A DNA stretch of 64,000 nucleotides from Vibrio cidicii. GTDB lineage: Bacteria > Pseudomonadota > Gammaproteobacteria > Enterobacterales > Vibrionaceae. The DNA lies in the NCBI RefSeq assembly GCF_009763805.1, contig NZ_CP046804.1:1798001-1862000 (forward strand), written 5' to 3'. Shown here in pieces: positions 38,534 through 47,937 of this stretch (position 1 is its first letter; each line of letters opens with the position of its first letter). The translations under genes and the position numbers were made by a program. The notes beneath the pieces were generated by a model. That model was not told the origin of the DNA, searched no databases, and worked only from the letters and a program-made list of their open reading frames with translations.

Positions 38534-39933
38534 GGGCCCTGCTCTCTTCTTTTCCATTCCAAGTCTGGAGTTTGCGATAGATAGTTGATGGACTGACGTC
38601 CAAGTAACCTGCGGCACGTGGAATATTACCATCACACGCCTTAATCGCCTGCTCAATCGCCATTTTTTCTGTCATCCACAGCGGGTAAATATCTGTTACA
38701 GAGACTGGCTCGAGTTCTTTAAACAAACGATTCTCGCTGCGAGCGAGAGGTTGATTTAACGGCGGTGGCAACATCTCCATGGTAATTTCCTTACCATTAT
38801 TTAGTACTACTATGTTGCGCAGTACGTTTTGGAGTTGTCGCACATTGCCGGGCCATTCGTACTCATTGAATCGCTCAAGTACCTGTGGAGAGAAACGTAC
38901 AAAGTTTTTACCCTCTTCATGAGACATGTACCCGAGCAAAGAGTAGGCGATTTCTATCACATCCTCTCCCCGCTCTCGCAACGGCGGAAGATGCAGTGGG
39001 ATCACATACAAACGGTAGTACAAGTCCTCACGAAAACGGCCTTCTTGCACTTCTTTCCATGGATCGCGGTTGGTTGCGCAAACAAAACGTACATCGACAC
39101 TTTTCATTTTTGACGAACCGACTTTCTGGAACGTGCCGGTTTGGATGAAGCGCAGTAGCTTGGTTTGCAAATCCAAATCCATTTCGCACAGCTCATCAAG
39201 AAACAAAGTACCGCCATCGGCTAGTTTCTGCCGCCCCTTGTCGATCCGTCGCCGCGCCGGTAAAGGCACCTTTTACGTGGCCAAATAGCTCACTTTCAAT
39301 CAAATCTTTGGGAATCGCCGCACAGTTAATCGCGATGAAAGGCTTGTCGCCGCGACGACTTGCAGCGTGAATGGCCTCAGCACAGACTTCTTTCCCCGTA
39401 CCACTTTCTCCGGTAATGAAAATACTCGCTTTGCTGCTTGCCGCTGAGTCGATGGTGCGATACACCTGCTGCATTTTCTGGCTACTACCAATGAAACCCT
39501 GATAGTTCTGATTCGCCGGACTGTCGGCTTCATTTTTCAGTTTGCTGGCTTTACGAATGGCGTTATTGACCGTGACCCGCAAGCGATCTGCTTCACAAGG
39601 TTTAATCAAAAAGTCTTGTGAACCATGTCGCATCGCCTCGACTGCCGTATCAATCGAACCGTGCGCGGTCATAAAGATAATCGGCACATCAGGATGACTG
39701 GCTTTCACTGCGTGCAGTACATCCATCCCGGTCATGTCAGGCAACCTTAAATCAAGCAGGATCAGATCCGGGATTCGGTGTTTGAGACTTTCAATCGCAT
39801 CGCGTCCAGTACCGACAATATTAATGTCGATACCCAATGGCGTTAGATAGGATCGGTATAAAGCCGCAACAGACGCAGTATCTTCCACCATGAGAAGATA
39901 ACGCGAGCGCGGCGCATCAGTAGTGTGTTGCAT
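38514..39933 (-). pseudogene. luxO: Quorum-sensing response regulator LuxO, interrupted by a one-base frameshift
   Basis: Sigma-54-dependent activator that, when phosphorylated at low cell density, turns on the qrr small-RNA genes. The first frame (39933 to about 39228) carries the receiver domain with the phosphorylated Asp61 in ILLDLRLPD (Asp47 if translation starts at Met15), Walker A GESGTGKE and the sigma-54 contact motif GAFTGA. The second carries the rest of the AAA+ domain and the Fis-type helix-turn-helix ([14 protein letters not shown]). Joined with one base removed it is 472 residues. The switch is at GTTTC 39224-39228: one base fewer gives [18 protein letters not shown]. As read, sigma-54 activation would be lost and the bacterium locked in the high-density state. 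Confidence 0.95.
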
Positions 39934-39973
39934 ACTCTAGCCAATTTTTATTTGTGTTTCGAACAATAATCGC

Positions 39974-39994
39974 ATTGCGCGATGCATTTTGCAA
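39974..39994. promoter_or_regulatory. Candidate LuxO binding sites upstream of qrr1
   Basis: ATGCA-TTT-TGCAA at 39982-39994 is one base from the LuxO consensus TTGCA-W3-TGCAA, and TTGCG-CGA-TGCAT at 39974-39986 is a weaker overlapping copy. They lie about 75-105 bases upstream of the predicted qrr1 start, the right distance for a sigma-54 enhancer, and within the region between luxO and qrr1. Confidence 0.65.
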
Positions 39995-40054
39995 ATTACA
40001 AAAGGTTTTTTTCGAAAATATGTTCAAATTTCAAGCAATGAGGACCACAAAGAT

Positions 40055-40070
40055 TGGCATAAAGGATGCA
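40055..40070 (+). promoter_or_regulatory. Sigma-54 promoter of qrr1
   Basis: TTGGCAT and GATGCA place the invariant GG at 40056-40057 and GC at 40068-40069, with exactly ten bases between, as in -24/-12 promoters. Transcription would start near 40080. Confidence 0.85.
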
Positions 40071-40079
40071 GTGGCTAAC

Positions 40080-40171
40080 TGACCTTTTAGGTCACCTAGC
40101 CAACTGACGTTGTTAGTGAACTTCGTGTTCGCAACCGTAGCCAATAGTGAAAACGCTGTTGGCTTTTTTTT
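40080..40171 (+). ncRNA. qrr1: Quorum-regulatory small RNA Qrr1
   Basis: Hfq-dependent small RNA that base-pairs with target messages such as luxR-type and luxO mRNAs at low cell density. The 92-base region starts with the TGACCT-TTT-AGGTCA stem, then CCTAGCCAACTGACG with the universally conserved Qrr pairing core, the TTGTTAGTGAA element, a second hairpin with GTTCGCAACC, and the terminator hairpin GCCAATAG...CTGTTGGC with eight Ts at 40164-40171. It is divergent from luxO and driven by the sigma-54 promoter above, the arrangement known for qrr1 in Vibrio. It ends 23 bases before the uvrB stop. Boundaries are inferred from the promoter and T run. Confidence 0.93.
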
Positions 40172-40194
40172 GCGTCTGAGATTGAAATTCGCGC

Positions 40195-42225
40195 TTAGCT
40201 ATTAGCAATGAATTGCTGACGCAACTTTTCAATTTGGTCGCGCTTCTCTGCGGCCAATTCGAACTCCAAGTCACGGGCATGCTTGTACATCTGAGCTTCC
40301 AATTTACTGATCTCTTTCTCAAGCTGCTGCGGAGTTAAAATGCCGTAGGTTTGAGAAGGCTCAGCCACTTTAGACAGAGGTACCATTTGGCTGCTCTTCT
40401 GCTTGCGGCTCTTGGCAATATCGCCCAGCTCCATAATATCTTTGATATTGCGTTTTAGCGCTTGCGGCTGGATGCCCATTTTCTCGTTGTAAGCCTGCTG
40501 CTTCTCTCGACGGCGATTGGTTTCGTCCATCGCCTTTTGCATTGATTTGGTGATGTTGTCTGCGTATAGGATGGCTTTCCCATTTAAGTTGCGCGCTGCG
40601 CGGCCAATGGTTTGAATCAGAGAGCGTTCAGAACGTAAAAAACCTTCTTTATCGGCATCCAGAATCGCTACCAGCGACACCTCAGGCATATCGAGACCTT
40701 CGCGCAATAAGTTGATCCCTACAAGCACGTCAAACTCACCTAAACGTAAGTCACGGATAATCTCAACCCGCTCGACCGTATCGATGTCTGAGTGCAGATA
40801 GCGTACTTTGACATCGTGTTCATGCAGATACTCGGTCAAATCCTCCGCCATGCGTTTGGTTAGCGTGGTCACCAGCACCCGTTCGTCTTTCACGGCGCGC
40901 AGACGAATCTCAGAAAGCAGATCATCGACTTGAGTCGCCACTGGACGCACTTCCAAAACTGGATCTAGTAATCCTGTTGGCCGCACCACCTGATCCGCGA
41001 TTTCACCCGCGGATTTTTCCAGCTCGTAGTTGCCGGGGGTCGCCGACACAAAAATAGTTTGTGGCGCCAATGCTTCAAATTCATCAAACTTGAGTGGACG
41101 ATTATCCAACGCGGAAGGCAGACGAAAACCATATTCCACCAAGGTTTCTTTACGCGAGCGGTCACCTTTGTACATCGCACCGATTTGTGGAACGGTCACG
41201 TGCGATTCGTCGATGATCAGCAAGCCATCGTGCGGGAGGTAATCAAATAAGGTTGGCGGTGGCTCGCCTTCTGAACGTCCACTGAGATAACGCGAGTAGT
41301 TTTCGATACCCGAGCAGAAGCCCAGTTCGAGCATCATCTCAATATCAAATTGAGTTCGTTGGGTAATACGCTGATCTTCGAGCAGTTTATTGTTTTCTCG
41401 CAAATAGGTTTGACGCTGAAGTAACTCTTGCTTGATATTCTCAATCGCTTCGAGAATACGATCACGTGGTGTCACGTAGTGCGTTTTGGGGTAAACCGTA
41501 AAGCGAGGGATGTCACGTTGCTTAATCACGCCCGTCAAGGGATCAAAAATACTGATGCAATCAATTTCATCGTCAAACATTTCCACTCGTACCGCATCTT
41601 GATCAGACTCGGCGGGAAAGATATCAATCACTTCACCGCGGACTCTAAACTGCCCTCGCTCGAAGGCAATGTCATTGCGGCTGTATTGTAGCTCTGCCAA
41701 TCGGCGTAAAATATCGCGTTGATCCATCACGTCGCCACGGCGAATATGCAGCATCATCTGTAAATACGCTTCAGGATCGCCCAAACCATAAATCGCGGAA
41801 ACCGAAGCAACGATAATCGCGTCTTTTCGCTCCAGGAGGGCTTTGGTTGCCGATAAGCGCATCTGCTCAATATGCGCATTGATGGATGCATCCTTCTCGA
41901 TAAAAGTGTCGGTGGTGGGCACGTACGCTTCAGGTTGATAGTAATCGTAGTAAGAGACGAAAAACTCAACGGCGTTGTTGGGGAAAAAGGCTTTCATTTC
42001 GCCGTACAACTGAGCCGCTAAGGTCTTGTTGGGGGCCAACAGGATCGCGGGTCGCTGTGCTTGCGCAATGACATTCGCGAGAGTAAAGGTTTTGCCTGAT
42101 CCGGTCACACCCAACAAAGTTTGGTGAGCCAAGCCGGAGTCTAATCCTTCAATCAATTGCTTAATCGCGCTTGGCTGATCACCGGATGGCGCATATTCCG
42201 ACACTAAATCAAATACTTTGCTCAT
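40195..42225 (-). CDS. uvrB: Excinuclease ABC subunit B
   Basis: Damage-recognition helicase of nucleotide excision repair, handed to lesions by UvrA and then recruiting UvrC. It has 676 residues, the family length. Motifs are Walker [16 protein letters not shown] (residues 39-53), the beta-hairpin region in [63 protein letters not shown] and QTIGRAARN, and the C-terminal UVR domain ([22 protein letters not shown]). Start ATG at 42225. A LexA box lies 34-49 bases upstream, so SOS induction is expected. Its stop lies just beyond the qrr1 terminator. Confidence 0.98.
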   Translation of the reverse strand: MSKVFDLVSEYAPSGDQPSAIKQLIEGLDSGLAHQTLLGVTGSGKTFTLANVIAQAQRPAILLAPNKTLAAQLYGEMKAFFPNNAVEFFVSYYDYYQPEAYVPTTDTFIEKDASINAHIEQMRLSATKALLERKDAIIVASVSAIYGLGDPEAYLQMMLHIRRGDVMDQRDILRRLAELQYSRNDIAFERGQFRVRGEVIDIFPAESDQDAVRVEMFDDEIDCISIFDPLTGVIKQRDIPRFTVYPKTHYVTPRDRILEAIENIKQELLQRQTYLRENNKLLEDQRITQRTQFDIEMMLELGFCSGIENYSRYLSGRSEGEPPPTLFDYLPHDGLLIIDESHVTVPQIGAMYKGDRSRKETLVEYGFRLPSALDNRPLKFDEFEALAPQTIFVSATPGNYELEKSAGEIADQVVRPTGLLDPVLEVRPVATQVDDLLSEIRLRAVKDERVLVTTLTKRMAEDLTEYLHEHDVKVRYLHSDIDTVERVEIIRDLRLGEFDVLVGINLLREGLDMPEVSLVAILDADKEGFLRSERSLIQTIGRAARNLNGKAILYADNITKSMQKAMDETNRRREKQQAYNEKMGIQPQALKRNIKDIMELGDIAKSRKQKSSQMVPLSKVAEPSQTYGILTPQQLEKEISKLEAQMYKHARDLEFELAAEKRDQIEKLRQQFIANS

Positions 42226-42258
42226 ATCTTCCCCGCTTCTGATGGCTACGACTCAAAG

Positions 42259-42274
42259 CTGTATAAATATACAC
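42259..42274 (-). promoter_or_regulatory. LexA box of uvrB
   Basis: CTGTATAAATATACAC differs from the CTGT-N8-ACAG consensus only at the last base and has the A/T-alternating middle typical of strong sites. It lies 34 bases upstream of the uvrB ATG. Confidence 0.85.
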
Positions 42275-42605
42275 ATCATCGCCAAAGAATGACAGCGCAA
42301 CAAGCGCTTGTCGATTTTGCCTTAGATGCGTTTAGGCAAAATCGCACAGAGTTTTTTCTGGATTTCCTGACAATGACTTGATATTATCCTCGCCCATTTT
42401 GCGGCTTAACTGGCTTTAACAGCAAAATATTCTTCCACAAGTTTTCCCCAGAATAGTGCGTCTTTGCCTATTTTCTTACTTTTCCGCGACCTGCAAACCA
42501 TTTTGATTACATCTTGGATCCGTGTCATATTTTTGAGTTATTCGATAGAAATCATTAAATTAGCATTAGTAATTCGTCATTAATTTCTAGAGTTTAATAC
42601 CTAAA

Positions 42606-42668
42606 TTATCCACTCAAACTATTTGCTCAAGTTTAACTCACACACTTATCCACAATTTTGGTGGATAA
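42606..42668. other. Cluster of three DnaA boxes, possible DARS1-type element
   Basis: TTATCCACT at 42606-42614 and TTATCCACA (perfect consensus) at 42646-42654 are on the plus strand, and TTATCCACC at 42660-42668 is on the minus strand. The last two face each other with five bases between, inside a longer perfect CTTATCCAC-N7-GTGGATAAG inverted repeat (42645-42669). In Escherichia coli the DnaA-reactivating sequence DARS1 lies next to uvrB (bioD-uvrB) and has three DnaA boxes in a similar close-plus-distant layout. The role here is inferred from motif and neighbourhood only. Confidence 0.6.
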
Positions 42669-42754
42669 GTAAACTCAGCCTTTGAGCCGCAAGGCATACA
42701 GAAAAGTAAAGTTTTTTTTAAAGCAAAAATGTGTATCTCAGACATGAATAGCTA

Positions 42755-42783
42755 TTGACAGACAATCACCTGATCGGTATCAT
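42755..42783 (+). promoter_or_regulatory. Promoter of tRNA-Asn
   Basis: TTGACA at 42755-42760 and TATCAT at 42778-42783 with a 17-base spacer, followed by a C/G-rich discriminator (TCGCCCCGC) of the kind seen in stringently controlled stable-RNA promoters. It lies 25 bases before the mature tRNA. Confidence 0.88.
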
Positions 42784-42808
42784 TCGCCCCGCTTTTTAGC
42801 ACGACTTT

Positions 42809-42884
42809 TCCTCCTTAGCTCAGTCGGTAGAGCGACGGACTGTTAATCCGCAGGTCGCTGGTTCGAGCCCAGCAGGAGGAGCCA
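42809..42884 (+). tRNA. tRNA-Asn (GTT)
   Basis: A 76-base cloverleaf with encoded CCA. The acceptor stem pairs TCCTCCT with AGGAGGA, the D arm has AGCTCAGTCGGTAGAGC, the anticodon stem-loop is CGGACTGTTAATCCG with GTT as anticodon (Asn), and the T arm has GCTGG-TTCGAGC-CCAGC. It stands alone with its own promoter and terminator. No integrase or attachment-site repeat is beside it. Confidence 0.98.
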
Positions 42885-42891
42885 AATTCAT

Positions 42892-42923
42892 AAAAAAGCC
42901 ACTTCGCAAGAGGTGGCTTTTTT
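42892..42923 (+). terminator. Terminator after tRNA-Asn
   Basis: GCCACTTC pairs with GAGGTGGC (one G-T pair) around a GCAA tetraloop, flanked by As and followed by TTTTTT. The same hairpin sequence occurs again at 52846-52878. Confidence 0.92.
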
Positions 42924-43066
42924 GTCTAATCTTGTATGGTCAATATTGACTACACACATTACTTTTCGTCTTGTCAAACCTTTAGCAAACTGAAGTATTT
43001 TTCTGTCCATCCAAACTTGCTGGCAAAATAGTCAGTATACGCGCGCTCGATAAGCCTGAAAATCGA

Positions 43067-44809
43067 CTATTCAGAAGCCGCTGGCATGCTTGGGTCATTT
43101 TGTCCAACAAGATGCAAATGTACATCTTGTTGCGGAAATGGAATGGAAATGCCTTCCCTGTCAAAACGCAGTTTTACTTCTTTGGTGACATCCCAATACA
43201 CATCCCAGTAGTCATCTGTTTTGACCCAAGGACGGACGATGAAATCAACAGAAGAGGTATTAAGCATATGAACTTTGATATTGGGTTCAGGGGAGCGCAA
43301 TACCGCAGGGTGAGATTTTACGATATCGGTCAGCACCGCTTCTGCTTTGAGTAGGTTATCCGTGTAACCTATACCAAACACCATATCGACACGGCGAATT
43401 TTTTCATGAGTGACATTTTTAATCACCTCCCCCCAGATTTTACTGTTTGGCACAATAATGATTTGGTTATCAAAAGTACGGATAGTGGTATTGACTAAAC
43501 TCATATGGCTGACTTTACCGTCTACACCACCGGCATGGACAAAATCACCGACATCAAACGGTCGATAAATCAGTAACATCATACCGGCAGCAAAGTTAGA
43601 TAAGGTATCTTGCAAAGCAAAACCGATGATCACCCCTGCAATACCAAAGCCCGTTAACACTGGCGCTAAATTGAAACCAAACTGTGAAAGGCCGATCAAG
43701 ATACCAATAATCCATACTACCTTTCCGGAAATGGAAACGAAGAAGTCCTGCATTAAGTGAGACATGTTGATATTTTTCGAGCTAACTGCAGAGCGCACTA
43801 AACTTCTCGTTACTTTTGCTCCACCTTTCGCAGTCATCAAGATCAACAGAAAAATAAACAACTGAAACAAGTGTTGAACCGCATTGCTGGTAAGCCAGTT
43901 AATAAATGAGTTCGACCAATGATGTAGGATTGAAAATGCAACTTGAGTATTAAGCAACTCTTGAGTAATGCTACCCGTTGCTTGAAAAATTTGTCGTTTA
44001 TAATCCGCAGTTTCCATCGCAAGACTATCAGCAATGCCAACCACCACACGCAAACTTTTTGTGACAATATCGAGCCTCTGCTGAGTGAAAATCAGTGACA
44101 ATTGTAAGCTCGCTTTCTCAGATTCAGGGCTAGAGCTGATCTGGCCATTGATTATACTGCTTTGCTGCTTTAAATATTCCAGCGAAGCCGATAAAAGTCG
44201 AAGGCGTTGATTGACGCGTTCCTTTAGCGTGGCTTGTGGTTGGGTCACATCAATATCTAGCCGATTCAACCATTGGATATTTTCTAAACCAGATTGGTAA
44301 GTCGCATCAAGATAATACTGCAGCTCTCTATAAGTGGAAATGTAAGACAGTTTATCCTCATGAGATGCCCGTGCAAGATTACTATCAATAGAATTAAGCC
44401 TTTCCGTAATATAGCGGTTCGCTTCCTCAGTATAAGCATGTTGGGTTTTTACCCAATCAATTAGCTTGTCTTTGGCAATAACATTATCTTCTACGGCCTT
44501 GGCAAGACTCTTCCTTAGTTCCGCGTTTTTCTGAAATAATTGCAGTTGTAAAGCATCACGCACATCACCCGTCGCTTGATCTAATGTCACTGATAACTCG
44601 CTGATGTATTGCTTAGCTTGTTCAATCTCATTTTCGAGCTCTGAAGATGGGGTTTCAATGATAGCCACGGAATCGCCTTCTGTCCGTGTCTCACTCTGTG
44701 GTTGTTCATTTGCCCATACACCGCTTGCCAATAGCAACAACATCATTGCCAAGCTCCAGGCTAGACACTGCTTGATGGTGTAATTATTGCCATGTTTTGC
44801 CATCATCAT
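43067..44809 (-). CDS. MscS-family mechanosensitive channel with large N-terminal domain
   Basis: Inner-membrane channel that opens under membrane tension to release solutes. It has 580 residues. It begins with a hydrophobic segment and signal-like end (LLLLASGVWA, residues 20-33), then a long helical, coiled-coil-prone periplasmic part (about residues 45-280), then three membrane helices. The pore helix reads GFGIAGVIIGFALQDTLSNFAAGMMLLIYRPFDVGDFV, with the A/G-rich packing of MscS TM3, followed by the MscS beta domain and a C-terminal cytoplasmic domain (FDREGISIPFPQQDV). This is the larger MscS type, between MscS and MscK. An in-frame ATG lies one codon downstream; the start could be either. 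Confidence 0.85.
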   Translation of the reverse strand: MMMAKHGNNYTIKQCLAWSLAMMLLLLASGVWANEQPQSETRTEGDSVAIIETPSSELENEIEQAKQYISELSVTLDQATGDVRDALQLQLFQKNAELRKSLAKAVEDNVIAKDKLIDWVKTQHAYTEEANRYITERLNSIDSNLARASHEDKLSYISTYRELQYYLDATYQSGLENIQWLNRLDIDVTQPQATLKERVNQRLRLLSASLEYLKQQSSIINGQISSSPESEKASLQLSLIFTQQRLDIVTKSLRVVVGIADSLAMETADYKRQIFQATGSITQELLNTQVAFSILHHWSNSFINWLTSNAVQHLFQLFIFLLILMTAKGGAKVTRSLVRSAVSSKNINMSHLMQDFFVSISGKVVWIIGILIGLSQFGFNLAPVLTGFGIAGVIIGFALQDTLSNFAAGMMLLIYRPFDVGDFVHAGGVDGKVSHMSLVNTTIRTFDNQIIIVPNSKIWGEVIKNVTHEKIRRVDMVFGIGYTDNLLKAEAVLTDIVKSHPAVLRSPEPNIKVHMLNTSSVDFIVRPWVKTDDYWDVYWDVTKEVKLRFDREGISIPFPQQDVHLHLVGQNDPSMPAASE

Positions 44810-45001
44810 TCACCTTCTCACTCCTTAGCCAACATACCGTTCATCGAATAATCAAAGTGTTCTATCATCAACTTTGGCAGTAGAGTGCCCACTCACAAAC
44901 CTAACTGAAATCTGCTGAAGTTAATCGACTACTCTATCTCTTTGTTATTAATAGTATAGAATTGTTTCAAGATATGTTAGCGGCGAATAAAGTGTATAAC
45001 C

Positions 45002-46315
45002 ATGGATAGGGTCGACAAACGTTTAATTAGCTGTGATGAATGTGGACTCATCGCCACAGTGCCAGCGTTAAGCCAAGCACAAACCGCACACTGCCCCCGT
45101 TGCGGTCATACGCTTACCCAAACCCAAAAGCACCCCTATCAAACCGCTATCGCCCTGGCGATAAGTTGTTTGATGTTATTGGTGCTTAGCCTTGCGTTCC
45201 CGTTCATGTCGTTTAGTGTGCAAGGATTGACTCAGGAAATTACGCTCCTGAATGCGGCAAAAATGTTGGGGGAATTCCAAAATGTCTTATTAGCCATTTT
45301 ACTTTTCGCCACCGTTATTCTCTTTCCCGCGCTTTATATTTCCCTCCTGCTGTTTTTGTATTATAAAGCGGCGCAAAGCAAACAACGGGCGCTTTCGAAA
45401 CGTGAAATCCAGTTAGCAACACTGTTGTGCAAAGCATTGTTTAAAGTCCAGCCGTGGATGATGGTGGATGTCTTTTTAATTGGCGTATTAGTCAGCCTCA
45501 TCAAAATTGCCTCACTGGCCGAAGTGGCGATGGGGTATTCCTTTTGGGCGTTCTGCCTTTTTTCGGTCTTGGTGGTGAAAACGGTCTCGTTGGTGGATCG
45601 TTATTGGTTGTGGCAGCATTTTATTCCAGCGCTGATTCCACAAGGAGTCACCTCTGGGCAAACCCACTGCACTCACAACCACGTCAGTTGCCATACTTGT
45701 CAGCAAATCAATCTGCTTACGCCTGAGCATAAAAAGCCTTCTTGTATACGCTGTGGTAGCCGCCTGCATGCCTATCACCCACAACTCAATTTACAGCGTG
45801 CTTGGGCATTACTGTTTGCTGCGGTGATTTTTTATATTCCGGCCAATCTTTACCCGATGATGTACACCGTCAGTCTCGGCCAATCGGAAGGTTCAACCAT
45901 TATGCAGGGCGTGATTCTCTTATGGCATCTTGGCTCCTACCCGATTGCGATGGTGATTTTCTTAGCCAGTATTTTCATTCCGATGGCGAAGATGTTTGCG
46001 CTCGGCTGGCTTTATTGGCAAGCCGGAAAACTGAACGTTTTTCCTGAAAAGCAGAATCTAAAACGCCTCAAAGTCTATCGAATCACCGAGCTTATCGGGC
46101 GTTGGTCAATGATCGATATTTTTGTGGTGGCGATCTTGGTGGCCTTGGTGCAACTGAATAACCTGATGGCCATCTATCCGGGTCCTGCGGCGCTCTCTTT
46201 TGCAGCGGTAGTGATCTTAACCATGTTATCGGCAATGGTTTTTGACCCCAAAACATTGTGGCAAGAATCGCCTAAAACCTCCCAAACAAAATTCAATGGA
46301 AAAGGCTTTCTATGA
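45002..46315 (+). CDS. pqiA: Paraquat-inducible protein A family
   Basis: Inner-membrane protein of the PqiA family, part of an MCE lipid transport system between inner and outer membranes. It has 437 residues with two copies of a zinc-ribbon-like pattern followed by four helices. The first has C-x2-C and CPRC (residues 10-35), and the second has CHTC and CIRC (about residues 232-256). Eight membrane helices in all. Its stop overlaps the pqiB start by four bases (ATGA), so pqiA, pqiB and pqiC form one operon. In Escherichia coli the family responds to redox-cycling drugs, and a similar role is only inferred here. Confidence 0.9.
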   Translation: MDRVDKRLISCDECGLIATVPALSQAQTAHCPRCGHTLTQTQKHPYQTAIALAISCLMLLVLSLAFPFMSFSVQGLTQEITLLNAAKMLGEFQNVLLAILLFATVILFPALYISLLLFLYYKAAQSKQRALSKREIQLATLLCKALFKVQPWMMVDVFLIGVLVSLIKIASLAEVAMGYSFWAFCLFSVLVVKTVSLVDRYWLWQHFIPALIPQGVTSGQTHCTHNHVSCHTCQQINLLTPEHKKPSCIRCGSRLHAYHPQLNLQRAWALLFAAVIFYIPANLYPMMYTVSLGQSEGSTIMQGVILLWHLGSYPIAMVIFLASIFIPMAKMFALGWLYWQAGKLNVFPEKQNLKRLKVYRITELIGRWSMIDIFVVAILVALVQLNNLMAIYPGPAALSFAAVVILTMLSAMVFDPKTLWQESPKTSQTKFNGKGFL

Positions 46316-47937
46316 GTGACGAAATCCAAGCTAACGCTGAGGTGACTTCGCAAAAGCAGCTATCTGCGATTTGGATTATTCCAATTCTCGCCCTCGCAAT
46401 GGGACTATGGATGTTGTTTCAGTACGTTAATAGCACTGGCCCCAAAATCACCTTAATCCTGCCAACGGCAGATGGGTTGGAAGTGGGTAAAACCCAGATC
46501 AAAGCCTTGAATGTCAATGTCGGGGTCATCACCGACATTACCCTGAGCGAAAATTACGATCACATCGTGGCAACCGCACAAATGAGTAAAGATGCCGAAC
46601 GCATGTTGCGAGAGGATACGCTCTTTTGGGTGGTTAAACCCCGCATTGGCAGAGAAGGCATTTCTGGGCTTGATACCTTACTTTCTGGAGCCTACATTCA
46701 GCTCCAGCCGGGCAAGGTATCAACCTCTAAGGCTTATTTCAACGTAATGGACTTGCCCCCTGTAGCACCACCGGATACAAAAGGCTTACGTTTATTACTG
46801 ACCAGTAAAGAAGCGGGAAAACTCAGTGTGGGCGACCCCGTGATGTATGAAGGTTTTACCGTGGGACGCGTCGAAACAACTCAGTTTGATGTTGAAAGTA
46901 AAAAAGCCCATTACCAACTCTTCGTATTCGCACCCTACGATAAATTAGTGACTAGTCGCACTTTTTTCTGGCTTAACTCCGGCGTCAGCCTTCAACTCAA
47001 TGCCGAAGGTCTTGAGTTTAGTTTAGGTTCCGTCGAAAGCCTACTCAAAGGCGGCGTCACCTTTGGCCTGCTGCAAGAAGAGGATTCGGGTCAACTGATT
47101 ACTCAGCAAATGACCGAGTTTCGCTTATTTGATGATGTAAAACAGATCCGCGAAGGCATGTACGACGACTATATCGAGTTTGTGATGATGTTTGATGAGT
47201 CAGTACGTGGGCTCAATCCTTCGGCTCCCGTCGAATATCGTGGCTTACGCATTGGTACCGTGACCAAAGTTCCATTGAGAACACGCACCTCAAACATTGA
47301 CATCAATACCAAACGTATCCCAGTTTTAGTTCGTATTGAACTTGGCCGACTATACGATAATTTCACTGCTGCTGAACTCCCTGCTTTGCAACAACGTATG
47401 CAAGATGAGTTCGCAAAAGGTCTAAGAGCCTCATTAAAGAGTGGGAATCTTGTAACTGGCGCATTGTACATAGACATGGACTATTTTTCTGACGAAGCAA
47501 CAGAGCAGATCGCTCGCTTTGACGGCTACCCTGTCTTTCCAACCAAGCAAGGCGGTTTCGCTGAGGTTCAGAAACAAGTAACTGACTTGCTGAGGAAAGT
47601 GAATCAATTACCCATGGATAAGACCTTATTGTCATTAGAACGTACTTTGCAGGCATCAGAAAGATTGCTAATTTCAGCCGAGCGCATTCTTAATAAACAA
47701 GAGATGCAAAATCTGCCCGTGGATATTCAAGCGAGCTTAAGACAACTGGAACAGACAATCTCAGGTCTGAGTCCTGAATCGACGGTATATCATGAGTTGG
47801 AAATGACGCTTGTCGATCTCAAGCAAATCATGTCACAGCTCAAGCCTGTAGTTGAGCAGATTAACAGCAAGCCCAACTCTCTCGTTTTTGGTCAAGATAA
47901 GATTACCGACCCTATACCAGCAAAAGGAAAAAAATGA
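46312..47937 (+). CDS. pqiB: MCE-domain protein PqiB
   Basis: Membrane-anchored periplasmic protein with tandem MCE (MlaD) domains that stack as a tube for lipid movement to the outer membrane. It has 541 residues, with one N-terminal helix (about residues 15-37: LSAIWIIPILALAMGLWMLF). MCE repeats start at about residues 45 (GPKITLILPTADGLEVGKTQIK), 160 (GLRLLLTSKEAGKLSVGDPVMYEGFTVGRV) and 280 (EFVMMFDESVRGLNPSAPVEYRGLRIGTV). A coiled-coil C-terminal tail (after residue 420) would extend towards the outer membrane. It overlaps pqiA and pqiC by four bases each. Confidence 0.92.
   Translation: MSDEIQANAEVTSQKQLSAIWIIPILALAMGLWMLFQYVNSTGPKITLILPTADGLEVGKTQIKALNVNVGVITDITLSENYDHIVATAQMSKDAERMLREDTLFWVVKPRIGREGISGLDTLLSGAYIQLQPGKVSTSKAYFNVMDLPPVAPPDTKGLRLLLTSKEAGKLSVGDPVMYEGFTVGRVETTQFDVESKKAHYQLFVFAPYDKLVTSRTFFWLNSGVSLQLNAEGLEFSLGSVESLLKGGVTFGLLQEEDSGQLITQQMTEFRLFDDVKQIREGMYDDYIEFVMMFDESVRGLNPSAPVEYRGLRIGTVTKVPLRTRTSNIDINTKRIPVLVRIELGRLYDNFTAAELPALQQRMQDEFAKGLRASLKSGNLVTGALYIDMDYFSDEATEQIARFDGYPVFPTKQGGFAEVQKQVTDLLRKVNQLPMDKTLLSLERTLQASERLLISAERILNKQEMQNLPVDIQASLRQLEQTISGLSPESTVYHELEMTLVDLKQIMSQLKPVVEQINSKPNSLVFGQDKITDPIPAKGKK

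Larger units (their letters stand above)
42275..42808. other. uvrB-tRNA-Asn intergenic region
   Basis: This 534-base region has no convincing open frame. It holds a cluster of three DnaA boxes at 42606-42668 and the tRNA-Asn promoter at 42755-42783, each annotated separately. The rest is A/T-rich, with a T run near 42351-42356 and a poly-T stretch before 42719. No transcript end or other operator was seen. Confidence 0.6.

Noticed and set aside
38534..38656. N-terminal extension of luxU to 38656
   Set aside because: This stretch is the out-of-frame reading of the luxO DNA-binding domain; LuxU family length fits the GTG at 38533.
42809..42884. Integration site for a genomic island at tRNA-Asn
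   Set aside because: No integrase, no repeat of the tRNA 3' end and no compositional break were seen around it.
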